Positions 1-5,691 of a DNA stretch of 10,691 nucleotides are shown in pieces. The DNA is from Chloroflexota bacterium (GTDB taxonomy: Bacteria > Chloroflexota > Limnocylindria > Limnocylindrales > CSP1-4): positions 1 through 10,691 of the forward strand of contig JACQEF010000110.1 in NCBI GenBank assembly GCA_016200745.1. The letters run 5' to 3'. Numbering within the stretch: position 1 is the stretch's first letter; the number at the start of each line of letters is the position of its first letter. The notes under the pieces are model-generated. The model searched no databases. It was not told the DNA's origin and saw only the letters and a program-made list of their open reading frames with translations. The position numbers were made by a program, and so were the translations under genes.

Positions 1-2
1 GG

Positions 3-704
3 TCAGCAGCTGCGGCCCGATTGCTCGGGTCTCTCGCTGCCAAGTTGGTCATGGCCTGTCACGTCGTGGCGCACCGCGTCATGGCCGGGGGACGCGCCCG
101 CCGCGGCGGCCACACGTGCCGGTGGGGCCCCATCGAGCGGCATGCCCCACATCGGGTACCAGCGCGCCTGGTCGGGTTCGATCGGGAGTTCACGGCCGAG
201 CGCGGCCGCAAGCTGGAGCTCGTGCGCCGTGTCGCGGGTCGCAGCATCAGGCTGCGGCACGAAGGGGTAGAACCCGGCACGCTTGAAGTTGTACAGCCAG
301 TAGACGTGCCGTTCAGCGGACCCCCGGAAGCCGAAGGCGGCCGCGAGCACCTGGTCGCCGAAGCCCGCATCACGCAACTCGATGCCGACGCTGTACGCCG
401 TCGAGACGAGGTCGGCGAGCGAGTCGTCGGCGAGGATCACCCAGCGGTAGCCGTAGCTGTCGGTCCGCTCCGAGATCGTCGCGCCGGTCTCGCGGCCGGC
501 GATCTCGAGGAGGCCCGCCAGGTCCGCGTCCGCACGGCGGTACGCCTCCGAGTCGATCGGGCGAATGACGAGTCCGGCTTGACCGGTCGAAACGAGGCCC
601 AACTCGGCCTCGAGCGTGATGGCGGCCGTGGACAGCGCGATGAGCTGCTCCTCACGGGAAGGCGGGCGCCGGGTCGTACCGAACAGCGTGCCCAGAATGC
701 TCAT
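3..704 (-). CDS. pspAB: PspA-associated protein PspAB
   Basis: The 233-residue protein matches my memory of the PspAB family, found beside PspA/HtpX envelope-stress genes in high-GC bacteria; its molecular role is poorly known. Seen in the sequence: an N-terminal segment with STAAITLEAELGL (about 25-37), SYGYRWVILADD (83-94), RDAGFGDQVLAAAFGF (111-126), WLYNFKRAGFYPFVP (136-150) and the family-like ending ELPIEPDQARWYPMWGMPL (172-190). No signal peptide or membrane segment is evident, so it is probably cytoplasmic. The ATG at 704 overlaps the htpX stop as ATGA, which fixes the start and implies translational coupling. Odd: after residue 190 there is a tail of about 40 residues rich in A, G and H that I do not associate with the family; it may be lineage-specific or a shifted-frame extension. 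The stop TGA lies at 3-5, so the gene is complete. Confidence 0.78.
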   Translation of the reverse strand: MSILGTLFGTTRRPPSREEQLIALSTAAITLEAELGLVSTGQAGLVIRPIDSEAYRRADADLAGLLEIAGRETGATISERTDSYGYRWVILADDSLADLVSTAYSVGIELRDAGFGDQVLAAAFGFRGSAERHVYWLYNFKRAGFYPFVPQPDAATRDTAHELQLAAALGRELPIEPDQARWYPMWGMPLDGAPPARVAAAAGASPGHDAVRHDVTGHDQLGSERPEQSGRSC

Positions 705-1648
705 CGCTCCAGGCCCTCGGCTTCGAGCCGGCGGAGCTGGGCCAGGCGATCTTCGAGCGACGGATGGGTCGCCAGGATCCCGATGAACGATCTGCGACTG
801 AACGCCGGCACGAGCATGAGTGCGCTGGCGGACTCGACTGACCGCAGGTCTGCCTCCGGGATCCGTTCCATCGCGCCGCTGATCTTGACCAGCGCCGAGG
901 CGAGTTGGGACGGTGCCCCGGTCATGATCGCGGAGCCTCGGTCCGCGGCGAGCTCCCGGTAGCGGGACAGGGCGCGGATCAGGAGGAAGCTGATCAGCCA
1001 CACGACGATCGAGACGAGATAGACGACGATGATGCTCGGGCGCCCGTTGTCCTCGCGGTCGTCCCCGCCCGCAAGACCGAGCCAGAAGCCCATCTGGACG
1101 ATGAACGCGGCGACCGTCGCAAATACGGCCGCCATCGTGAGCACGGCGGCGTCACGGTGACGCACGTGCGAGAGCTCGTGGGCCAGGACCGCGTCGAGCT
1201 CGGGCCCGTCGAGCCTTGACAGAAGTCCCGTCGTCACCGCGATGACCGAGTGCGATGGATCGCGGCCGGTGGCCAGCGCGTTCGGGGTGTCTGCGTCGAT
1301 GATGGCAACCCTCGGGATGGGCAGGTCGAACTGGGCGGCGAGTCGCTCGATCCGATCGACCAGCTCGGGGGCCTCGGTGCGGTCGACCACCCGAGCGCGC
1401 ATGGCCGCGAGGACGAGGCGGTCGGAATAGAAGTATTGGGCGATCGCGAGACCAGCCACGACGATCGCGATCAGGAAGACGCTGCCACCCGCCGCCCACA
1501 GGACGGTCACGAACACCGCGTAGACAGCCGCAAGGAGGAGCATGGTGAGGCCGATCCGAGCGGTGAGGCCGGGATCGGCGGGAAGGGATGGGCTGGCGGA
1601 AGGCCCGGCTTTGAAGCGAGTCATGTCCGGATCGTCAGACCCGGACAT
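701..1648 (-). CDS. htpX: Membrane zinc metalloprotease HtpX (M48 family)
   Basis: HtpX is a membrane-embedded zinc endopeptidase of family M48B that degrades damaged or misassembled membrane proteins during envelope stress. Numbered from the inner ATG at 1624 (307 aa), there are two N-terminal membrane segments (about 25-45 and 48-66), the zinc motif HELSH at 149-153 followed by RHRD, two more hydrophobic segments (about 160-184 and 197-217), and the third zinc ligand in RELAADRG (E224, D228). THPSLEDRLAQL near the end is typical of HtpX. Length and order fit the family. Two in-frame ATGs are possible, 1648 (315 aa) and 1624 (307 aa); neither has a clear Shine-Dalgarno, and both lie in the arms of a perfect inverted repeat. 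I give the longer form but consider 1624 at least as likely, because MTRFKA resembles known HtpX N termini. The TGA overlaps the pspAB start. Confidence 0.93.
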   Translation of the reverse strand: MSGSDDPDMTRFKAGPSASPSLPADPGLTARIGLTMLLLAAVYAVFVTVLWAAGGSVFLIAIVVAGLAIAQYFYSDRLVLAAMRARVVDRTEAPELVDRIERLAAQFDLPIPRVAIIDADTPNALATGRDPSHSVIAVTTGLLSRLDGPELDAVLAHELSHVRHRDAAVLTMAAVFATVAAFIVQMGFWLGLAGGDDREDNGRPSIIVVYLVSIVVWLISFLLIRALSRYRELAADRGSAIMTGAPSQLASALVKISGAMERIPEADLRSVESASALMLVPAFSRRSFIGILATHPSLEDRLAQLRRLEAEGLER

Positions 1649-1650
1649 GA
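1621..1650. repeat. 10-bp inverted repeat over the htpX start codons
   Basis: Arms TCATGTCCGG (1621-1630) and CCGGACATGA (1641-1650) are exact reverse complements separated by 10 bp. On the htpX strand each arm contains one of the two candidate ATG starts. In RNA this could form a 10-bp stem with a 10-nt loop that hides the start codons; as DNA it could be a repressor operator. It matches neither CIRCE nor HAIR operator sequences as I know them. Function is inferred only. Confidence 0.5.
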
Positions 1651-1751
1651 GGAACGGATGAGGCCCAGCTTGGAGCCCGCTCAGAGAGACACATGCCGGT
1701 CGGAACGGAGGCTCCGCGATCGTGCTGCTGGCAACATCGGACCCGGTCGCG

Positions 1752-1808
1752 TCGTTTCGTCGCGCGACGGCAAGCGTGCTCGAGAAGGTCGAGCTTGGTG
1801 ACGACACG
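1752..1808 (-). pseudogene. Remnant of a CBS-domain C terminus downstream of cbs
   Basis: Continuing in the same frame after the cbs stop (TGA at 1836-1838), the sequence reads RVVTKLDLLEHACRRATKR over 1808-1752. This resembles the last strand and helix of the second CBS domain in full-length cystathionine beta-synthases, where endings of the type VVTxxDLLxxxA are usual. It suggests that most of the regulatory Bateman module was deleted while its last residues remain. It is a short match judged by eye and could be coincidental. Confidence 0.45.
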
Positions 1809-1835
1809 GGTCGGCAGGCCGCCGCCGGAGGGCCA

Positions 1836-2933
1836 TCACTCCAGAAGCCCGGGGCCGGCGCGCCGATCGCGTGACCGTTTGTCAACCCCGATCCTGGCGC
1901 CGCTCGCCTCGAGCAGCCCGCGCTGCCGCATCCACTCGTCGTCATAGAGCTTGGACAGGTAGTTGCGCCCGCTGTCGGGCAGGATGACGACGACGACCGC
2001 CTCCGGACCCGTGCCCGCCTCGGCGAGCTCTCGTGCCAGCCTGAGCGCGGCGACCGTCGCGGTGCCGCACGATTCGCCGGCAAGAATCCCCTCTTCGCGA
2101 GTGATCCGGCGTGCCATGCGGAATGCGTCGCGGTCCGACACGCGGATCCAGCGATCGACGACGGCCGGGTCGAAGGTCGCCGGAAGGAAGTCCTCGCCTA
2201 CGCCCTCGGTCAGGTAGGGCCGAGCCGTGTCGCCGGACAGCACGCTCCCCTCCGGATCGGCACCGACCACGACCAGTTCGGGTTTGCGCGCCTTCAGGAA
2301 ACGGGCGGTCCCGCTGATCGTGCCACCGGTCCCGGCGCTCGCCACCAGATGCGTGATCCGCCCGGCGGTCTGTCGCCAGATCTCCGGTCCGGTCGTCGCT
2401 TCGTGTGCGGCGGGGTTGGCCGGGTTCCAGTACTGGCCCGGGGAAAACGCCCCAGGAATGTCGCGGGTCAGGCGCCGCGCGACGGAGTAGTAGCTCTCAG
2501 GCGATTCGGGTGGCACGTCGCTCGGGCAGACGATGACCTCGGCGCCGTAGGCGCGGAGCAGCGCCCGCTTCTCGGTCGACTGCTTGTCGGCCATGACGAA
2601 GATGCAGCGGTAGCCGCGCAACGCGGCCGTCATCGCGAGCCCGTGACCCGTATTGCCGGAGGTGGGCTCCACGATCGTCCCGCCCGGGCGAAGGGAGCCG
2701 TCCCGCTCGGCCGCGTCGATCATCGCCGCGCCGATGCGATCCTTGACCGAGCCGCCCGGGTTCAGCATCTCGAGCTTGGCCAACACGAGTGGCTGGCCTT
2801 CGACGGGGCCCAGACCACGCGTGATCCGGTTCAGGCGCACGAGCGGCGTCCGCCCCACGAGGTCGAGGATCGAATCGGCGTATTCCATCGCTTGGGCGTC
2901 ACGGGACTGTGGGGCGGCGAGGGTGGCGATCAT
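1836..2933 (-). CDS. cbs: Cystathionine beta-synthase / cysteine synthase catalytic core, C-terminally truncated
   Basis: This is a fold-type II PLP enzyme of 365 residues. It probably condenses serine with homocysteine to cystathionine (transsulfuration), or makes cysteine from an activated serine; the sequence cannot decide. Visible: SILDLVGRTPLVRLNRI (21-37), the PLP lysine K64 in NPGGSVKDRIG, the substrate loop PTSGNTG (90-96), the phosphate loop GTGGT (201-205), GADPEGSVLSG (224-234) and PDSGRNYLSK (319-328). SYYSVARRL and QYWNPANPAAHEATTGPEIWRQT-like text (167-189) favour the CBS clade. Full-length relatives in high-GC bacteria run to about 450 residues with two C-terminal CBS domains; here the protein stops soon after the core (DDEWMRQRGLLEASG) with a short basic tail. 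The ATG at 2933 overlaps the methyltransferase stop as ATGA and has AGGA upstream; ATG 2888 (MEYADSIL) is an alternative. Cytoplasmic; activity would lack Bateman-domain control. Confidence 0.88.
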   Translation of the reverse strand: MIATLAAPQSRDAQAMEYADSILDLVGRTPLVRLNRITRGLGPVEGQPLVLAKLEMLNPGGSVKDRIGAAMIDAAERDGSLRPGGTIVEPTSGNTGHGLAMTAALRGYRCIFVMADKQSTEKRALLRAYGAEVIVCPSDVPPESPESYYSVARRLTRDIPGAFSPGQYWNPANPAAHEATTGPEIWRQTAGRITHLVASAGTGGTISGTARFLKARKPELVVVGADPEGSVLSGDTARPYLTEGVGEDFLPATFDPAVVDRWIRVSDRDAFRMARRITREEGILAGESCGTATVAALRLARELAEAGTGPEAVVVVILPDSGRNYLSKLYDDEWMRQRGLLEASGARIGVDKRSRDRRAGPGLLE

Positions 2934-3736
2934 CGTCCGTTCCGTTCCTGTGACTCGCCGTCCTCGGCCCCGGACGGGACGGTGATGCCCTGGGGCTCCG
3001 GGGCGGGAACACGGACCGATACGGGCGCGGTTGCCTGAACGTCCCGCGCCAAGCCAGCCACCCGTAGCGTCACCAGGACGTATGGGCGGACGAGCCGGCC
3101 CGGCAGCACCTGGCGCTTGATCGCCGCAGGGTCCAGGCCCGCGCGGACTGCGAACGTCCGCAGCTCGGATGCGCTGTACGCCGCGAAACGGGCGTCGTAG
3201 ATGCGCGCCTCGCCGTCCGGCCGCAGGATGCGCGCGATCTCCGCGAAGGCGCTCGCCGGATCGGGCCAGTGGTGCATCGACAGCGTTGAGACGACGACGT
3301 CCACGCCGCTGTCGGCGAGTGGGACCTCCTCGGCGTGACCCGCTACAAACGACACATTCGCGAGGCTCGACGCTGCGGCCCGCGCCGCGGCCAGCTCCCG
3401 CATCGCCGCCGCCGGATCCACGCCGACGACGCGAGCAGCCGGCACCCGCTGCGCGATGGTGAGCGCGAGGGCGCCAGGACCCGAGCCCAGATCCACGATG
3501 ATCGGCTCGGGGTGGCGAACAGCCAGGGAGACAACGTCTCGGGCCACGCGGTCGTGCAGGCCGCCGAGAATCAGCGGCGCGAACCGGGCATAGAGCCGGG
3601 CCCCGTGGGGGGCGAACAACCCGGATCGTTGATCGATCGTGCGGAAGGCGCGCACGGCCATGCCACTGCGAACCATCCTGGGCAAGGCCCACAGGCCGAT
3701 GGCAGCGAAAAGCAGGCGGAATCTGAATCGGTTCAT
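2930..3736 (-). CDS. Class I SAM-dependent methyltransferase
   Basis: The 268-residue protein has a Rossmann-type methyltransferase core (Methyltransf_11/25 type). Motif I is IIVDLGSGPGALAL (79-92), the acidic end of strand 2 is GVDPAA (105-110), motif II/III is GHAEEVPLADSGVDVVVS (133-150), and the post-motif segment is STLSMHHWPDPASAFAEIARILRPDG (150-175). The substrate is not evident; small-molecule or lipid substrates are typical of the subgroup. The first about 20 residues (RFRLLFAAIGLWALP) are hydrophobic and may associate with the membrane. The C-terminal about 35 residues are Pro/Glu-rich and look disordered. The ATG at 3736 has GGAG about 10-13 nt upstream. The stop overlaps the cbs start by ATGA, so the two are co-translated, hinting at a shared methyl/sulfur-metabolism role, but this is inference. 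Confidence 0.82.
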   Translation of the reverse strand: MNRFRFRLLFAAIGLWALPRMVRSGMAVRAFRTIDQRSGLFAPHGARLYARFAPLILGGLHDRVARDVVSLAVRHPEPIIVDLGSGPGALALTIAQRVPAARVVGVDPAAAMRELAAARAAASSLANVSFVAGHAEEVPLADSGVDVVVSTLSMHHWPDPASAFAEIARILRPDGEARIYDARFAAYSASELRTFAVRAGLDPAAIKRQVLPGRLVRPYVLVTLRVAGLARDVQATAPVSVRVPAPEPQGITVPSGAEDGESQERNGR

Positions 3737-4261
3737 GGAGAGGCGCTCCGTTCCTGGGTGTCTCGTGGTCGTATCGGATCGGTCTGCCCGGCACCAAACC
3801 TGTCAGGCGGCGCAGGGCTCCGGACACGTACAGGACGGACGCCAGCCGAGCCGTTGAGCCCTTGCGAAATCGGCGGCCCCGGAGATGGCGCCGATGCGCG
3901 CAACCGGCCGTGATCCGCCGCACGGGCGGAGGCGGCGAATCAGGCGCTCAAGGTCGGTTAGAGCGGGAACTGAGAGGCCGCTGCGTGTGACGATCGGAGG
4001 CGCTTTCCGGCTCATGCAGGTGGCATGATGCCATGGTCAGCTTAGAGCGAGATGAGAAGCGGGCATGGCCGATCGATGGCAGCCGGGCACGGCGTTGAGG
4101 TTCACGATCACCCCGGCGTTCGAGGCCGTGCCCCCAGGCTTGGTGGCCTCCCACAGCAATCCGCGAAACGGGTCGCGCCGTACCGAAATCGGGACAGCGA
4201 CTCAGCCTATGTACAGGTCTGCCTCATCGACATTTCAGCGACGCGCGCTGTAATCACCGGC
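3737..4261. other. Intergenic region between divergent genes, no supported gene
   Basis: About 525 bases separate the methyltransferase start from the next plus-strand start. Short open frames exist on both strands (for example minus 3803-4015, 70 codons) but none has a ribosome binding site, recognisable motif or coherent codon pattern. The only structure noted is a 13-base perfect inverted repeat TGGCATGATGCCA at 4021-4033. Promoters for both flanking genes should lie here, but I could not identify convincing -35/-10 pairs. Confidence 0.5.
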
Positions 4262-4669
4262 ATGACCAGCCAACCCCTCGCGATCGACCATCGTGGAGAG
4301 CAATCTCGCCCTCATGCGCTTACCGAGGATGTGGGGCTGCCCACCGGTAACCCGGTTGCGCAGCTCTCCGACGCCCTGCAGATCCTCACGTCCCAGCTGC
4401 GGGAGGCGGTCGCGCAACGTCGAAGTGCGAATCCGGCCAGTGAGCTCTACCGTCGCGCCGACGAACGCGTTGCCTACCTCAACGAGCTGTACGTTCGTCT
4501 GCAACGGCGCATGGAGATCCCGCCAGAGATCTGGCTCCTCGACGGCGGTCGAACGCCGAGCCGCGACCAGCGGCTTCGGTCCCAGTCATCGCTGATGAAT
4601 CTCAGCCCAGCTGAACGTTTGGGACCTCGCCTGCCTCCGGTCCGGCCTCGAAGAACTCCCGGCGCATGA
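4262..4669 (+). CDS. Hypothetical helical protein, 135 aa
   Basis: I do not recognise this gene. The frame from ATG 4262 has the GC-rich third-position pattern of its neighbours. Residues 32-54 and 60-84 look like two amphipathic helices (VAQLSDALQILTSQLREAV; ELYRRADERVAYLNELYVRL), followed by a Pro-Gly-rich segment with EIPPEIWLLDGG (85-96) and a basic, probably disordered tail. There is no signal peptide or membrane segment. No Shine-Dalgarno is visible; a TGTAAT hexamer sits 8 bp before the ATG, which would suit a leaderless transcript. An upstream in-frame ATG (4052) exists, but the intervening text does not look like protein. The last 68 bp overlap the 3' end of the convergent lemA gene, so the tail of one or both genes may be secondarily extended. 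A two-helix adaptor or a small regulatory protein is possible, but no function can be assigned. Confidence 0.55.
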   Translation: MTSQPLAIDHRGEQSRPHALTEDVGLPTGNPVAQLSDALQILTSQLREAVAQRRSANPASELYRRADERVAYLNELYVRLQRRMEIPPEIWLLDGGRTPSRDQRLRSQSSLMNLSPAERLGPRLPPVRPRRTPGA

Positions 4670-5012
4670 AACCCATCGGGCCAGCCATCAGCGCCGCGGG
4701 GAACGTCGCGATCGCCGCGTCGTAGTCGCGCACGGCCGAGTTGTAGGCATCGCGGGCGACCGCGATCTGGTTCTCGGTCGTGGCCAGCTGGGCTTGCAGC
4801 GCGCTGACGTTCTGACTGGCTTTCAGATCCGGGTAGTTCTCGACGACCGCGAAGAGCGACCGCAGGGCTGTCGTCAGGATGCCTTCTGCGGCGGCGGCCT
4901 GAGCCGGGCCGCCGGCGCCGGCGGCGACGGCAAGGCCGTTGTACATCCGGACCACGGCGACGACCACGATCACGGCGATCGCTGCCGCGACAATCAGTAG
5001 GAGCGGTTCCAT
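4602..5012 (-). CDS. lemA: LemA-family membrane protein with internal deletion
   Basis: LemA proteins are small membrane-anchored helical-bundle proteins of uncertain function. Here an N-terminal membrane helix (about 4-21, LLLIVAAAIAVIVVVAVV) is followed by MYNGL, a Gly/Ala-rich stretch, then family hallmarks: LRSLFAVVENYPDLKASQN (50-68), LATTENQIAVARDAYNSAVRDYDAAI (76-101), FPAALMAGPMGFMRREFFEA (104-123). The ATG at 5012 is preceded by AGGAGGG with about 7 nt spacing, a strong ribosome binding site that fixes the start. The protein has only 136 residues, whereas LemA is usually 180-200. The conserved block between the membrane helix and LRSLFAV (the QIDVQLKRRxDLIPNLV/HE region) is absent, and the join lies near residues 27-28 (about 4931). 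The frame is preserved, so either the protein is a shortened functional variant or its fold is compromised. HtpX and LemA are often encoded near one another, which fits the left end of this window. Confidence 0.85.
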   Translation of the reverse strand: MEPLLLIVAAAIAVIVVVAVVRMYNGLAVAAGAGGPAQAAAAEGILTTALRSLFAVVENYPDLKASQNVSALQAQLATTENQIAVARDAYNSAVRDYDAAIATFPAALMAGPMGFMRREFFEAGPEAGEVPNVQLG

Positions 5013-5083
5013 GACTTGCCCTCCTGAATCTGGGTCTGAGAACCACGACGTGAGTCGCAAGGAGCACCTGCGCCCGAGAAACA

Positions 5084-5112
5084 CGGCGGGGCCGGCTGAG
5101 CCGGCCCCGCCG
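5084..5112 (-). terminator. Rho-independent-like hairpin
   Basis: A perfect 12-bp stem, CGGCGGGGCCGG (5084-5095) and CCGGCCCCGCCG (5101-5112), encloses a 5-nt loop. Read on the minus strand it is followed by TGTTTCTC, a weak U-rich tail. It lies about 105 bp beyond the stop of the small secreted protein gene (5217-5420) and upstream of lemA, so it probably ends that transcript. Confidence 0.65.
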
Positions 5113-5216
5113 TTCTGTCCCCCGGCCGGGGGGTGCCGGGGACAAGGGGGGAGAGCGGACGAGTCACCGAATGGGATGTGGCGCCTGCCGCACCCGTCGG
5201 TATCGGGATCGAGTTG

Positions 5217-5420
5217 TCAGTCGGGACAGCCTGGCCAGCCCGAGAAGCCGCGATGCATGCCGGGATTGTGCTGGCCGCTGAAGCCGCCTTCTGTGGTCGC
5301 ATGATGGGCGACGCAGGCACCATAGGCGGCCCCGTCCCCCGCGGCGGCGACCGGGCTTGCCCCGATGAGGAGCGCCAGGAGCGCGCCCACCGCGAACGCC
5401 AACCGGATCGTTCGGGTCAT
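5217..5420 (-). CDS. Small secreted Cys/His-containing protein
   Basis: The 67-residue protein begins with a clear Sec signal peptide: basic MTRTIR, hydrophobic LAFAVGALLALLIGA, and a likely cleavage after SPVAAA (about 27). The mature part of about 40 residues has one cysteine near each end (C36, C65), four histidines (H39, H40, H51, H56) and the motif GGFSGQHNPGMHRGFSGW (45-62), which repeats GFSG. I have a general recollection of similar short exported proteins in high-GC bacteria but know no function. The ATG at 5420 has AGAGG about 8 nt upstream, supporting the start. The gene is divergent from the metal-transporting ATPase, and Cys/His/Met in a tiny secreted protein would suit metal binding, but that is speculation. 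A hairpin terminator lies downstream. Confidence 0.7.
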   Translation of the reverse strand: MTRTIRLAFAVGALLALLIGASPVAAAGDGAAYGACVAHHATTEGGFSGQHNPGMHRGFSGWPGCPD

Positions 5421-5691
5421 CGATCAACCTCTGCTTCCGTCAGGTGCGTCGTGAATCCAGACTGTCAGATCCGACCCTGAGACCCCGCTGAATCGAAACT
5501 AAGAAAGGCCGGGCCAGGGTATGGACATTCGGACCCATCACGCCTTCTCAGGTTAACCTCATTTGCGGCTCAGGCTCGACGACGAAGATCGGCCGTGCCG
5601 CCACGACCGGCCGAAGACGTTGCCGGACGCACGTACTCTATCCCTGTTGTGGCGCGACAATCCCATGCACCCACCACGAACGGAGCACGAA
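5421..5691. promoter_or_regulatory. Divergent regulatory region with palindrome AGGTTAACCT
   Basis: This 271-base stretch separates the starts of the small secreted protein and the ATPase and must hold promoters for both. A perfect 10-bp palindrome AGGTTAACCT occurs at 5550-5559, in a stretch locally richer in A/T than its surroundings. It does not match CopY, CueR or CsoR operators as I know them. No convincing -35/-10 pair was found. GGAG at 5682-5685 is the likely ribosome binding site of the ATPase. Confidence 0.35.

Noticed and set aside
168..186. GGGTTCGATC segment resembling a tRNA T-arm
   Set aside because: It lies inside the conserved end of pspAB and no acceptor or anticodon stem can be built around it.
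21..962. Long plus-strand open frame of 313 codons opposite pspAB and the htpX 3' end
   Set aside because: It is the antisense shadow of two recognisable minus-strand genes; its translation is Arg/Val-rich, without motifs, and it spans both genes without regard to their boundary.
3803..4015. Minus-strand 70-codon frame in the gene-free region (MSRKAPP...)
   Set aside because: No ribosome binding site, no recognisable motif and an irregular codon pattern; too short to support alone.
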